Source: an uncultured bacterium
GTDB lineage: Bacteria > Cyanobacteriota > Vampirovibrionia > Gastranaerophilales > Gastranaerophilaceae
Length of the DNA stretch: 64,000 nt
Reading direction: 5' to 3'
Assembly (NCBI GenBank): GCA_902761735.1
Contig: CACWLL010000004.1
Location: forward strand, 1-64,000
Shown: piece after piece, positions 53,140 to 62,592 of the stretch
Layout of the letters: every line of letters begins with the position of its first letter
Numbering within the stretch: position 1 is the stretch's first letter
Program-made: the position numbers and the translations under genes
The notes under the pieces: generated by a model
What the model was told of the DNA's origin: nothing
Databases searched by the model: none
The model's input: the letters and a program-made list of their open reading frames with translations, nothing else

Positions 53140-54066
53140 CTATAGAACAGCCCTAATTGCAGATATCATCCCATTTTCATCTGCTATATTTTTACCGGCT
53201 ATATCAAAAGCCGTACCGTGTCCGGGAGATGTCCTTACTATATCTAAGCCAATTGTCATATTTACGGTTTTATCTCCGGCAACCGTTTTTATCGGAATTA
53301 ACCCTTGGTCGTGGTATGTTGCTATATAACAATCATATGGAATTTTTTTATTATTAAAATATGCTTGTCCGGCATTAATAAACAGAGTATCTGCCGGCAG
53401 TGGTTCCGTTATATTTATTCCCGTTTTTCTTAATTCCGAAACCGCAGGCTTCATTATTTCAATTTCTTCTGTACCTAAAATCCCGTCTTCTCCGGCATGT
53501 GGATTAAGGCTGCATAAAGCGAATTTAGGATTTTCAATTTTAAATTTCTCTTCTAAAATCGCTTTAAGATTAGTTATCTTTGTTATAATCATATTTTTAG
53601 AAAGTTTTATATCTTTCAATGCACAATGTCTTGTCAATAGCAGTACCCTGAAATCATTTGCCAAAAACAGCATTTCTGCGTGTTGACCTTCTTTAGCTAA
53701 TTCTTCATTTAATATTTCGGTTTGTCCGTTATATTTATGTCCTGCAAGATGTAAGGCATTTTTGGCAACCGGTGCTGTTACTATAGCTTTTGGTTTAATT
53801 TCGCAAACTTTTTTTAAAGATTGATAGGAAAACTCTCCGGTTTCCGGGGTAATGTTTCCGGGTGATATGTTTTCCCCAAACGGTATTTCAATAATTTCGT
53901 ATTCTTTATCAAGTTTGCCGTAATAATCAATTACTTTTTTATTTGATATTAATACGATATCCTCTTTGGGCAAGTCTAAAGCTTTTAAAGCTTTGATTGT
54001 TATTTCTGCCCCTATTCCATTTGGATCACCGGTTGTTATTCCTATTTTTTTTGAATAATTAGTCAT
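53140..54066 (-). CDS. PdxA-family 4-phospho-sugar-acid / 4-hydroxythreonine-4-phosphate dehydrogenase
   Basis: 308 residues. 'IGITTGDPNGIGAEITIKAL' and 'VTAPVAKNALHLAGHKYNGQTEIL' are PdxA motifs with metal-binding His; 'ATYHDQGLIPIKTV' and 'RTSPGHGTAFDIAGKN' follow. The neighbour is a DUF1537 kinase, and PdxA2 proteins with such kinases oxidise and decarboxylate 4-phospho-threonate or -erythronate to dihydroxyacetone phosphate. A vitamin B6 role (PdxA) cannot be excluded. The ATG at 54066 is used; a TTG three codons earlier is possible. Overlaps the kinase gene. Confidence 0.9.
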   Translation of the reverse strand: MTNYSKKIGITTGDPNGIGAEITIKALKALDLPKEDIVLISNKKVIDYYGKLDKEYEIIEIPFGENISPGNITPETGEFSYQSLKKVCEIKPKAIVTAPVAKNALHLAGHKYNGQTEILNEELAKEGQHAEMLFLANDFRVLLLTRHCALKDIKLSKNMIITKITNLKAILEEKFKIENPKFALCSLNPHAGEDGILGTEEIEIMKPAVSELRKTGINITEPLPADTLFINAGQAYFNNKKIPYDCYIATYHDQGLIPIKTVAGDKTVNMTIGLDIVRTSPGHGTAFDIAGKNIADENGMISAIRAVL

Positions 54067-55375
54067 GGTTTTCAAAGTATTGCAAGATTTCTATAAGAGT
54101 TTTTGTACCGCCTAAATTGCCGGATTTGGTAACTATCCACTGGGAGTTATAATCTGTGCTTAATGCAATAGCAGGTGCGACTTCATCTATTAATTGAAGT
54201 TGCGTAGCATCAATTGCACGGCAGCATTTATAAGATGTTTCCCCTCCAAGCAGAATTAGTATAACGTTTTTTTGTTTAACCACTTTTTTTGTAAGCTCTG
54301 CAAGAAAATCCGTAATAAGCGCAGCTAATTTATCTCGGGTTAATTCAGCATCATATGATGTATCAGAAAATCCGTCAAAGCTTTTAAGCATTTCTGAAGT
54401 GTGGACAACCACGATATTATTTTGCCCAAGGTTAGAAACAATGCGGCTTACAAGTTCATCAGAAACACCGTTTATTATTTCTTCAATATCCGGAGCTACA
54501 AATAGTGTATTTTCATCAAAATCATCAGCGTATTCAAGCTCTTTTATTTGAGCGGCGGTGATTTCTGTGGCACTTCCGGAAATAATAAGTTTTGGAAGTT
54601 CCGGTACTATAACGGGTTCTTTATTTTCATCATTTAAATCAGCGAACCAGATATTGCTGAGTTCTCTTGCTGTTGCAGCAGTTCCTGTCGGCAGTATTTT
54701 ATAATCCGATTTATTTACGGCGAGCCATACTTGTTGGATATCTGTTGCGGATACCGCATCAACAACAATTAATTTTTTACCATTGGATATCAATTCATTT
54801 ATGGATTTTAATATAGGTCCTGCCCCTTTCATTACATCTCTTAGGTCAAGTGATGCAACAAGATGGGAGTATTCTTCGCCTATTTGAGCCGTTAACATTG
54901 TTGGAATATGGGATTCTCTTATTGGAGAAAACGGATCTCGGGCCATTTCTGTGCGTTCAATAGGAACCCCTTTTAAAAGGTGATATCCCCCAACAGTGAC
55001 TCTGCCTTCCTGTGGAAATGCCGGAATTATTACTGCCGCATCCCAATCCAAGACTTCAAGCATGCCTAATGTTTCAACGGCAATATTTCCTCTAACCGTA
55101 GAGTCAATTTTCTTGAAAAAGTAATCAGGTGCAAATTTATCTTGCATTATTTGAGTAATAGATTTTACTTTTTCGTAGGCACTATCAGGTGGAATATTTC
55201 TTGATTCGGATGAAATAGCCCAAATCTGAGTATCGCCCATATGAGAAGTGTTTTCCAGCTCTTCTCCCAGTATAATTTGTGTTCCGGCGCCACGCATGCG
55301 AAACTGTAATGCGGAATCATTTGCACCGGTTAAGTCGTCGGCAATAATACATGCAACACTTGATTTAATCATCAT
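54059..55375 (-). CDS. Four-carbon acid sugar kinase (DUF1537 family)
   Basis: 438 residues. 'CIIADDLTGANDSALQFRMRGAGT' opens the family's N-terminal domain; 'FFKKIDSTVRGNIAVETLGMLEVLD' and 'IIPAFPQEGRVTVGGYHLLKGVPI' are conserved blocks, and the nucleotide-binding C-terminal domain contains 'ILLGGETSYKCCRAI'. Known members phosphorylate D-threonate, L-threonate or D-erythronate at the 4-position. With PdxA-like next door, a short route from C4 sugar acids to a triose phosphate is inferred. Overlaps ssb by four bases. Confidence 0.88.
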   Translation of the reverse strand: MMIKSSVACIIADDLTGANDSALQFRMRGAGTQIILGEELENTSHMGDTQIWAISSESRNIPPDSAYEKVKSITQIMQDKFAPDYFFKKIDSTVRGNIAVETLGMLEVLDWDAAVIIPAFPQEGRVTVGGYHLLKGVPIERTEMARDPFSPIRESHIPTMLTAQIGEEYSHLVASLDLRDVMKGAGPILKSINELISNGKKLIVVDAVSATDIQQVWLAVNKSDYKILPTGTAATARELSNIWFADLNDENKEPVIVPELPKLIISGSATEITAAQIKELEYADDFDENTLFVAPDIEEIINGVSDELVSRIVSNLGQNNIVVVHTSEMLKSFDGFSDTSYDAELTRDKLAALITDFLAELTKKVVKQKNVILILLGGETSYKCCRAIDATQLQLIDEVAPAIALSTDYNSQWIVTKSGNLGGTKTLIEILQYFENHD

Positions 55376-55710
55376 AACGCTTGCTCTGCATCCCTTTTTG
55401 AGCCAAGTAATCTAATGCTGCTAGCGATAATTATATAACGTTCTCTATCTTCCCCTGTTGCTTTGTCAGCCCATTTGTCTTGTTGTATACGTCCTTCAAC
55501 CGCAACTTGAATACCTTTTTTTACGTATTCTCCTGCAAATTCAGCTTGTTTGTCCCATACATCGATATTGTACCAATCGGCAACTTCACTTTTAGTTTTG
55601 GAATCCCATCTGTTTACGGCAACTGAAAAATTTGCTTTTGATTTACCCGATTCGTAATATCTGATTTCAGCATCTCTGCCTACTCTCCCGACTATAACAA
55701 CTGTATTCAT
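55372..55710 (-). CDS. ssb: Single-stranded DNA-binding protein
   Basis: 112 residues, one OB fold: 'MNTVVIVGRVGRDAEIRYYESGKSKANFSVAVNRW', 'YNIDVWDKQAEFAGEYVKKGIQVAVEGRI' are typical. It ends soon after the fold ('LLGSKRDAEQAL') and lacks the acidic tip (consensus D-D-D-I-P-F) that recruits repair proteins in most bacteria. AGAGG precedes the ATG. It is the first gene of a unit with the kinase and PdxA-like genes, an odd combination. Confidence 0.93.
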   Translation of the reverse strand: MNTVVIVGRVGRDAEIRYYESGKSKANFSVAVNRWDSKTKSEVADWYNIDVWDKQAEFAGEYVKKGIQVAVEGRIQQDKWADKATGEDRERYIIIASSIRLLGSKRDAEQAL

Positions 55711-55817
55711 TTAAACCTCTTTTCTGTAATATCTTTGATAATTTTACAATAAAAACAATTACTCGATATATCTATTTTAATAATTCTTAATAAACAATGT
55801 TTTTAACGCAATTATTG

Positions 55818-55845
55818 TTGTGTTTGTTTTTTGTAAGTTTATAAT
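55818..55845 (+). promoter_or_regulatory. Promoter of the small basic protein gene
   Basis: TTGTGT, 16 bases, TATAAT; 20 bases before the ATG at 55866. Confidence 0.65.
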
Positions 55846-55865
55846 CAGAAAATAAAGGAGTGAAT

Positions 55866-56117
55866 ATGAAAACAAATTTAGCTGTTGGTGGAAAATTTAA
55901 ACGCTTTAACCCTAATCGTGTTGTCAGAAATATTTTAAATATGCCAAAAGAACAAGTAAATCAAGCACCAAAAAGTGTGCCTGTACGCAACCTTGAAGGG
56001 GTGAAACCTTATGATGTGTTTGAAGATGTTAAACAAGGTATTCAAAAGTTTAATTTATCTAACGGGCACAAAAAGAAAATTATAACTGAAGAATTGCTCG
56101 AAAAATTGTCATATTAA
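55866..56117 (+). CDS. Unknown 83-residue protein
   Basis: Start ATG at 55866 with AAGGAG 5 bases upstream; a GTG two codons earlier is not needed. The product is basic at the N-terminus ('GGKFKRFNPNRVVRNIL') and Lys-rich later ('NGHKKKIITEELLEKL'), with no signal peptide, membrane segment or Cys. No family recognised. Monocistronic, with promoter and terminator. Confidence 0.7.
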   Translation: MKTNLAVGGKFKRFNPNRVVRNILNMPKEQVNQAPKSVPVRNLEGVKPYDVFEDVKQGIQKFNLSNGHKKKIITEELLEKLSY

Positions 56118-56135
56118 TATAGTATAAAATAATGA

Positions 56136-56172
56136 AAGCTGCTTGCGAGTCCATTGCAAGCAGCTCTTTTAT
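56136..56172 (+). terminator. Terminator after the 83-residue protein gene
   Basis: AGCTGCTTGC-N9-GCAAGCAGCT then CTTTTATT. Confidence 0.9.
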
Positions 56173-56265
56173 TGTTAATTTATGTAAATAATGTGCACAT
56201 ATAACAGCAAAAAATTTTTTTATCGGCATTAAAATAAAATAAATAATTTTTTCAAAGGAGAAAAT

Positions 56266-57045
56266 ATGGACGTACAAAGAATTGAAAATGTAGCTATTCC
56301 TACTGCAGCAGCTGCTGTAGTTGGTGGAACCACAGGCTACGTAACAAAGAAAGCCTTCGCAAAAGACGGGCATATGACAAAAGATTTGTTTTATGATATT
56401 AAAGATTCTTTTGAATCTCAAAATAAAAAATTGATTGATAAATCAAATTTATTAAAAGAAATAGCTGAGAATAGTGATGCTGTTTCCATAGCGAAAAGAG
56501 CAAAAGAGTTGGGAATGGCAGCTTGGACTCCAGAAGAAAGAGTAAAAGCAATGGCAATTGCTCTTGAAACGGCAAAAGCTGGCGAAGAACCGGTTGTTGA
56601 ACTTACGGGTAAAGCAGCGGAAACCGCAAATAAATATATGGCTAAAGCTATTGCAGAGAATAACAAAAAATTACGTAAGTTTGTAAAGAAAAATTTTGAT
56701 GTTCTTGGTATTGAGGCAAACTCAGATGAATCAAAGAAAGCTGCTATAAAAAGATACCTTGCAAGCCATGATGCAATGGCAGTGAAGGCTGATTTTGATC
56801 AGGCTATAAGACGTTCGGATATTGAAGATATGAATATCAAAAAATTCATAAGAACATCATTTGAGGAAGTATTCGACAAAGAGGCTAAAGGATTTAAAAA
56901 AGGTGAAGATTTTAAAGATACGGTAAAATTCTTCAAGCGTGCCGGCAGAAATCTTAAGTTAAAAAATGCTGCTTTCTTTGCGGGTATTGCATCAGGTATA
57001 GCACTTGTAAGTTCTGTTATTACAGACAGACTGGCGAACAGATAA
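56266..57045 (+). CDS. Unknown protein with two terminal hydrophobic segments
   Basis: 259 residues. A Gly/Ala/Val-rich stretch near the start ('IPTAAAAVVGGTTGYV') and a C-terminal membrane helix ('FFAGIASGIALVSSVITD') flank a long, Lys/Glu/Ala-rich helical region. This architecture suggests a protein tethered to membrane at both ends. No family recognised. AAAGGAG lies 7 bases before the ATG. Its own terminator follows. Confidence 0.75.
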   Translation: MDVQRIENVAIPTAAAAVVGGTTGYVTKKAFAKDGHMTKDLFYDIKDSFESQNKKLIDKSNLLKEIAENSDAVSIAKRAKELGMAAWTPEERVKAMAIALETAKAGEEPVVELTGKAAETANKYMAKAIAENNKKLRKFVKKNFDVLGIEANSDESKKAAIKRYLASHDAMAVKADFDQAIRRSDIEDMNIKKFIRTSFEEVFDKEAKGFKKGEDFKDTVKFFKRAGRNLKLKNAAFFAGIASGIALVSSVITDRLANR

Positions 57046-57078
57046 AATCGAATTTTGTACGTTTATATATAATAATAA

Positions 57079-57105
57079 GCACCGTTAATACGGTGCTTTT
57101 TTTAT
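57079..57105 (+). terminator. Terminator
   Basis: AGCACCGT-TAAT-ACGGTGCT followed by T-run. Confidence 0.9.
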
Positions 57106-57132
57106 AAGATAAGGTAGTTTTAGATAAGGATT

Positions 57133-57318
57133 TTATTTATTAAAAATAGAAGGTTTTTTAGAATGTGTTGATGTATTGTTAGGGTCAAAAATAGTTTGGC
57201 AATTCATTTTAACGATTTCCGAGACTTCGTTTTCGGAGTCCTCTTCATTCCTTAAATCTTGCCAGTATGTTTTGCCTAAATCGGGCAATCCTTTTTGAAT
57301 TTCGTTAAAGTTTCCCAT
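57133..57318 (-). CDS. Possible 61-residue acidic protein
   Basis: The ATG at 57318 with AAAAGG 8 bases upstream opens a 61-residue frame. The product is polar and acidic ('RNEEDSENEVSEIV'), has one Cys and a Ser/Thr/Asn-rich end. No family recognised. Lies between convergent and divergent genes with room for its own promoter. Confidence 0.45.
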   Translation of the reverse strand: MGNFNEIQKGLPDLGKTYWQDLRNEEDSENEVSEIVKMNCQTIFDPNNTSTHSKKPSIFNK

Positions 57319-57502
57319 ACATTGTACCTTTTCGTTCAACTAAAATAACGGAGGTGAATTTGAAAAACTTTATCTTTTTCGGGAAATTGTTACATAAATT
57401 AATATTCAAGTTTTAAGATATAAAATATTTATCCATCAATAACAAATATTTTCTGATTAAATATTATGATATCTAATTTATAACATATTAGAGGAGGATT
57501 AT

Positions 57503-58171
57503 ATGGAGATTGCACCTGTAAGAGTATTGTTGGTCGAGGACCATAAGTTGATGCGTGTCGGATTGAGGTCATTATTTGATGATCAGGAGCAAGTAGAAAT
57601 TGTTTCCGAGGCACAGAGCGGAAAAGAGGCTTTAGAAAATTATAAAATTACGCATCCGGATGTCGTTTTGATGGATATAGGTTTGCCGGATATTAGCGGA
57701 ATAGAAACTACAAAAAAAATAATTGAACACAATCAAAATGCGTCTGTGATAATATTGACATCTCATTTAAGTGAGCAGGAGGTAAATGATGCCCTTCTAG
57801 CAGGGGCAAAAGCCTATGTAATGAAAGATATTAATATAGAAATATTGACAATGATTATAAGAACAGTCAAAGAAGGTGCAATGTGGCTTGACCCAAAAGT
57901 AGTCCCAATGTTAAGAGATAAAAATTGCGGGATAATACCGCCTCGACATGTTTCAAGAGCTATGTTTAAAGAGCAGCACGCAAACCTCACTCAACGTGAA
58001 TATGAGGTATTAAAGCTTGTAGTAGACGGAAAATCTAACAATGAAATAGCCCAAGAACTGACAATATCCGAGCATACAGCAAAAGCTCATGTGTGTAATA
58101 TTATTCAAAAACTTCTTGTCGATGATAGAACTCAGGCTGCTGTTAAAGCTTTAAAGGAGGGTTTGGTTTAA
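57503..58171 (+). CDS. NarL/FixJ-family response regulator
   Basis: 222 residues. The receiver domain has the acidic pair Glu12/Asp13, phospho-acceptor Asp58 ('VVLMDIGLPD'), Thr86 and Lys108. A short linker leads to a LuxR-type helix-turn-helix ('NLTQREYEVLKLVVDGKSNNEIAQEL', 'SEHTAKAHVCNII'). Phosphorylation by an unlinked histidine kinase would control DNA binding. No kinase gene is adjacent. AGAGGAGG lies 7 bases before the ATG. Its output domain is like the stand-alone HTH at 3828-4061. Confidence 0.94.
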   Translation: MEIAPVRVLLVEDHKLMRVGLRSLFDDQEQVEIVSEAQSGKEALENYKITHPDVVLMDIGLPDISGIETTKKIIEHNQNASVIILTSHLSEQEVNDALLAGAKAYVMKDINIEILTMIIRTVKEGAMWLDPKVVPMLRDKNCGIIPPRHVSRAMFKEQHANLTQREYEVLKLVVDGKSNNEIAQELTISEHTAKAHVCNIIQKLLVDDRTQAAVKALKEGLV

Positions 58172-58255
58172 TTTATTAAGCTTAAATATCAGGCATTTAC
58201 AGTATTTACTAATTTTTGAAAATTTTTTATAATTCATAATTATAGGAGATTTTAT

Positions 58256-58558
58256 ATGACTGATAAAAAACGCTGGTATGATGCCGACCCTGTTTTAAGT
58301 AAATCAATCGCACTTTGGGAAGAAGCTGATGAAGAATACCAAACAATCTGTGCCGAATATGTTATTGATAAATTGAAAGACATAGATTTTAAAATGTCTT
58401 TAGATGAGCAGTATGAGTATATTCTTCGTCGTTGGTATGATAAGAACGTTAAGGTTTCTCATGCAATGGAGTATATAAAACATGCTCCGACAGAACTAAG
58501 ACATGAACTCGCTTTAGATATAGTAGAATATTTAGAAAAAATTGAAGCTGAAAAATAA
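58256..58558 (+). CDS. Unknown 100-residue protein
   Basis: Helical, rich in Glu, Asp, Tyr and Trp ('RWYDADPVLSKSIALWEEADEEYQT', 'QYEYILRRWYDKNVKVSHAM'). No signal peptide or membrane segment. TAGGAG lies 9 bases before the ATG. It follows the response regulator by 84 bases on the same strand with no terminator, so the two may be co-transcribed. No family recognised. Confidence 0.75.
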   Translation: MTDKKRWYDADPVLSKSIALWEEADEEYQTICAEYVIDKLKDIDFKMSLDEQYEYILRRWYDKNVKVSHAMEYIKHAPTELRHELALDIVEYLEKIEAEK

Positions 58559-58586
58559 GGGTATTGTTTGTTACAATACTCCTTTT
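58557..58586. terminator. Possible bidirectional terminator at the uvrA 3' end
   Basis: AAGGGTATTG pairs with CAATACTCCTT with one bulge, followed by T-rich sequence; the uvrA stop codon lies in the loop. Confidence 0.5.
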
Positions 58587-61396
58587 AAATATTGTCCCGT
58601 ATAGGATTTTTTGTTTTTGGAAATTTCTTGCGGGGTCCCCGTTGCAATGACGGTTCCGCCGTTAATTCCCCCTTCAGGACCCAAGTCAATAATATAATCT
58701 GCAACCTTTATCAAATCTAAATTATGTTCAATTATCAGAATAGTATTACCTTGATCAGCTAATTTTTGTATGATTTTAATTAATTTATCCAAATCGTACC
58801 AATGTAATCCTACGGATGGTTCGTCAAGCAGATATAATGTCTTTCCTGTTGCGCGTTTATTTAATTCTGAAGCAAGTTTTATTCTTTGTGCTTCTCCTCC
58901 GGACAGGGTTGTTGCACTTTGTCCGAGTTTTATGTAATCCAAGCCTACATCATTAAGTGTTTGAAGTTTATTTCTGATTGGCGGAATGCTGTCAAAAAAT
59001 TCTAAGGCTTCTTTTACACTCATTTCAAGAACATCGGCAATAGTTTTTCCTTTAAATTTTACCTCTAAGGTTTCTCTATTGTAACGTTTGCCTTTACATA
59101 CAGGACATTTTACGTATACGTCGGATAGGAAATTCATTTCAATTTTGTTCACCCCGTCACCCTTACAAGCTTCGCAGCGTCCGCCTTTCACGTTAAAGCT
59201 GAATCTGCCAGGTTTGTAGCCGCGAACTTTTGCTTCATTGGTTTTAGCGTATAAATCCCTTATATGAGTAAATAAGTCAGTATAGGTCGCAGGATTAGAA
59301 CGAGGGGTTCTTCCTATCGGTGATTGGTCGATATCAATAATTTTGTCAATGTTTTCAAAGCCTAAAATGTCGTCTATTCCTTGCGGTTTCGGACGATTTC
59401 CTCGAAGTTTATGCAGGGCAAATTCATATATCAAATCCTGCATCAATGTTGATTTACCTGAGCCGGATACCCCTGTAAGAACCACAATTTTCCCTAAAGG
59501 AATATCAACATCAATATTTTTTAAATTATTTAAGTGTGCATTCTTAACTTGTAAAAATTTCCCGTTACCTTCTCTTATTTTTTCCGGAACAGAAATCGTT
59601 TTTGCCCCGCTTAAATATTGTCCGGTCAAAGACTCTTTGCATTTTATAATATCGGAAAGTGAGCCTGCGGCAATTACTTTACCCCCGTTAACTCCTGCTT
59701 TAGGACCTATGTCAACAATATAGTCAGCATTTCGCATAGTTTCTTCATCGTGTTCAACTACGATAAGTGTATTCCCTAAATTCCTCAGTTTTAATAGGGT
59801 TTTAATTAATTTGTCATTATCTCGTTGGTGTAATCCTATTGATGGTTCATCAAGTACGTATAGGACTCCGGATAATCCGCTGCCAATTTGAGTCGCAAGG
59901 CGTATTCTTTGAGCTTCCCCACCTGACAGGGAGCCTGCCATACGTGCTAAATTAAGGTAACTTAAGCCGACATCTTTCATGAATTTTAGTCTTGAACGGA
60001 TTTCGTCAAGAATTTGTTTTGCAATTTGTAGTTTATATGTATCAAGTTCCAAATATAAATTTTCAATGAAATCTAATTCATCATCAATGGACATAAGTGT
60101 AAATTCATATATATTTTTGCCTTGAATTTTAACAGCAAGCGGAAACGGTTTTAGCCTTGCTCCGTTACATTTTGGACAAGGCGTTGTTGTCATATATTTT
60201 TCAATTTCTTCTCGCCAATATTCTCCGTTTGAATCGTGGTAACGCTTTTCTAAAAACGGAATAACACCTTCAAATTGTCGGTATTTTGTTTCATAATAGT
60301 GAGTTCCGAATTTTTTTACTCTAAATTTTAATATATCGTTACTGCCGTGTAAAATTATATCCTGATGAGCTTTTGTAAGTTTGTCAAATGGGGTATCCAT
60401 ACTGATACCGTAATGTGAACATACGGATTTTAGCATATCATTATAATAATCGGTAGATGTCCTTGACCAAGGGTAGATGGCACCATCAGCTAAACTTTTT
60501 GTCCTGTCGGGTACAACTAAATTCGGGTCAATTACAAAATCCGCACCCAAGCCGCCGCATCTTTCACACGCTCCGTATGGGGCATTAAAAGAAAAAATTC
60601 TCGGTGCAAGTTCTTCAAAACTTATATTGCATTTTGGGCAAGATAACTTTTCGCTGAAAATTATTTCTTCTTTTTTTGAAACAACATCAACTATTGTAAT
60701 TCCGTCGGCCTTTTTTAATGCAATCTGAACACTGTCTGCAATTCTTGATTGTGCGGCAGGTTTTACTACAACTCTGTCTACAACAACACTTATATTATGT
60801 TTTGTAGTTTTTGCAAGCTCTATTTCATCTTCGTCAAGGTTGTATACTTCTCCGTCGACCTTAACTCTTACGAAGCCTTCTTGTCTTAATTCTTCAAACA
60901 GCGACTTGTATTCGCCTTTTTTATCTCTTACAATAGGTGCAAGAATTTGTATTTTTTCACCTTCCCCGATTTTCAAAATATTATTTACAATTTCATCAAT
61001 CGATTGAGGTTTAATTTCTTCTCCGCAATTCGGGCAATATGGAGTCCCTGCTCTAGCGTATAAAAGTCTTAAATAATCATATATTTCAGTAACTGTTCCG
61101 ACTGTGGAGCGAGGGTTATTGCTTGTTGATTTTTGGTCAATAGAGATAGCGGGTGAAAGTCCGTCAATATACTCTACATCAGGTTTATCAAGTTGCCCCA
61201 AAAATTGTCTTGCATATGTCGAAAGACTTTCGACGTATCGTCTTTGACCTTCTGCAAAAATTGTGTCAAAAGCAAGTGAGGATTTTCCTGAACCCGACAC
61301 CCCCGTAAAAACGATGAGTTCGTTTTTAGGTATTTCCAAGGAAACATTCTTTAAATTATTTTCTTTTGCACCCTTAATAATAATTTTGTCTAGCAT
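58571..61396 (-). CDS. uvrA: Excinuclease ABC subunit A
   Basis: 941 residues from the ATG at 61396 (a TTG six codons earlier is not needed). DNA damage recognition ATPase of nucleotide excision repair. Two ABC ATPase halves: '[17 protein letters not shown]' (Walker A 32-39) and '[19 protein letters not shown]', with 'LSGGEAQRI' signature twice. Zinc modules 'CPNCGEEI', 'CPKCNI...CERCGG' and 'CEACKGDG...CPVCKGKRY' are present. A minus-strand -10-like box 6 bases before the ATG suggests a leaderless mRNA. Confidence 0.97.
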   Translation of the reverse strand: MLDKIIIKGAKENNLKNVSLEIPKNELIVFTGVSGSGKSSLAFDTIFAEGQRRYVESLSTYARQFLGQLDKPDVEYIDGLSPAISIDQKSTSNNPRSTVGTVTEIYDYLRLLYARAGTPYCPNCGEEIKPQSIDEIVNNILKIGEGEKIQILAPIVRDKKGEYKSLFEELRQEGFVRVKVDGEVYNLDEDEIELAKTTKHNISVVVDRVVVKPAAQSRIADSVQIALKKADGITIVDVVSKKEEIIFSEKLSCPKCNISFEELAPRIFSFNAPYGACERCGGLGADFVIDPNLVVPDRTKSLADGAIYPWSRTSTDYYNDMLKSVCSHYGISMDTPFDKLTKAHQDIILHGSNDILKFRVKKFGTHYYETKYRQFEGVIPFLEKRYHDSNGEYWREEIEKYMTTTPCPKCNGARLKPFPLAVKIQGKNIYEFTLMSIDDELDFIENLYLELDTYKLQIAKQILDEIRSRLKFMKDVGLSYLNLARMAGSLSGGEAQRIRLATQIGSGLSGVLYVLDEPSIGLHQRDNDKLIKTLLKLRNLGNTLIVVEHDEETMRNADYIVDIGPKAGVNGGKVIAAGSLSDIIKCKESLTGQYLSGAKTISVPEKIREGNGKFLQVKNAHLNNLKNIDVDIPLGKIVVLTGVSGSGKSTLMQDLIYEFALHKLRGNRPKPQGIDDILGFENIDKIIDIDQSPIGRTPRSNPATYTDLFTHIRDLYAKTNEAKVRGYKPGRFSFNVKGGRCEACKGDGVNKIEMNFLSDVYVKCPVCKGKRYNRETLEVKFKGKTIADVLEMSVKEALEFFDSIPPIRNKLQTLNDVGLDYIKLGQSATTLSGGEAQRIKLASELNKRATGKTLYLLDEPSVGLHWYDLDKLIKIIQKLADQGNTILIIEHNLDLIKVADYIIDLGPEGGINGGTVIATGTPQEISKNKKSYTGQYLKGVL

Positions 61397-61402
61397 AGTT
61401 AC

Positions 61403-61430
61403 ATGATTGCACAAAAATTTTTAATGACAA
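61403..61430 (-). promoter_or_regulatory. Possible leaderless promoter of uvrA
   Basis: TTGTCA, 16 bases, AATCAT, then 6 bases to the ATG. The -10 is weak (four of six). Confidence 0.35.
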
Positions 61431-61440
61431 ATTATGCTAA

Positions 61441-62586
61441 TTACATATTAAAAACATTTAAAAGCATTTTGTGTAATTTCACATTATGAACTCGCAAAAT
61501 ATCGACTCCGTTTTCTATTGCAACGGCAGCTAATGCAACAGAGAAGATGTCTTTAGTTGCATTGTCGGCTTCCGATAAATCCAATAAACTTTTTCTTGAT
61601 AACCCCATTAATATTGGGGAACCTAAGCTTTTTAATTCTTTTAATCTTCTCAATATTTCAAAATTATGCTCACGAGTTTTACCAAAACCGATTCCCGGGT
61701 CTATAATGATATTTTCTTTATTAATTCCCGCTTTAATTGCGTAATCTGTTTTTTCTTTTAAATCGAGGAAGATTTCGTCCATTAAGTTCGTGTATGCGGG
61801 ATTTAATTGCATAATGTCGGGAGTCCCTTTAGTGTGCTGAATAATAACGGGACAACCATAATCTGCGACTACAATTCTCATGTCATTGTCATATGTTAAT
61901 CCCGAAACATCATTTATCGCTGTTGCTCCTGCATTTAAGCAAGCCTTTGCAACTTCCGCGCTACGAGTATCAATACTTATAGGTATATCAAGATTTTTAT
62001 CGGAAAGATACTCTAAAACCGGCAAAAGTTTCTTTAGCTGCTCCTCGGATGATATCGGTTCCGAGTATGGTTTTGTAGATTCTGCACCAATATCAATTAT
62101 ATCGGCACCTTCTTCAATAATCTCATTCAACCTGGCTATTGCATTATCAAAATCATAATATTGTCCGCCGTCAGAAAAAGAATTTGTCGTGAGGTTTAAA
62201 ATCCCCATTACCCGGGGTTTTGAACGTGGAGATTCTTGTTGTTTAATAAAGTTTTCCAATTCTCTGCCGAGAGCTCTTAGTCCAAAAGGCTGGATGCCTA
62301 GTTTTACAGCAATTTTTGAAATTTGGGAAGTCGAACCTCCTAAAATACAATCTGCATTTTCTACAGTTCCCATAATTGTACCACATGGGGTTGCACAATC
62401 TGCTCCAACGGATAAAGCAGTTTGCTTTAAAATATTTGCCTGAGCGGAGGTTAAGCCGAATATTTTTATATTTTTATAAACATATTTATTCGCAGCAAAA
62501 GGTGCATATCCTTTATCAAAGCCGATTGAATTTAATTCGGTTAAAATATCTTCACTGTTAAGCTCTTTTAGAACAAATTCTTTCAT
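61441..62586 (-). CDS. folP: Dihydropteroate synthase with N-terminal extension
   Basis: 381 residues from the ATG at 62586. The DHPS barrel starts at about residue 125: 'RVMGILNLTTNSFSDGG' (pterin/phosphate loop), 'GADIIDIGAESTKP', 'PISIDTRSAEVAKACLNAG', 'INDVSG' and 'IIDPGIGFGKT'. About 120 residues precede it, absent from the E. coli enzyme, with two Cys-containing segments ('VGADCATPCGTIMGT', 'NADCILGGST'). Makes 7,8-dihydropteroate for folate. TACTAT lies 6 bases before the ATG, so it is probably leaderless. Confidence 0.93.
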   Translation of the reverse strand: MKEFVLKELNSEDILTELNSIGFDKGYAPFAANKYVYKNIKIFGLTSAQANILKQTALSVGADCATPCGTIMGTVENADCILGGSTSQISKIAVKLGIQPFGLRALGRELENFIKQQESPRSKPRVMGILNLTTNSFSDGGQYYDFDNAIARLNEIIEEGADIIDIGAESTKPYSEPISSEEQLKKLLPVLEYLSDKNLDIPISIDTRSAEVAKACLNAGATAINDVSGLTYDNDMRIVVADYGCPVIIQHTKGTPDIMQLNPAYTNLMDEIFLDLKEKTDYAIKAGINKENIIIDPGIGFGKTREHNFEILRRLKELKSLGSPILMGLSRKSLLDLSEADNATKDIFSVALAAVAIENGVDILRVHNVKLHKMLLNVFNM

Positions 62587-62592
62587 AACGAA

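Noticed and set aside
59257-59275. A further GTGAGTAAAT-like site in uvrA (ATGAGTAAAT)
   Set aside because: Single partial match inside a coding region without a complementary partner; expected by chance in AT-rich sequence.
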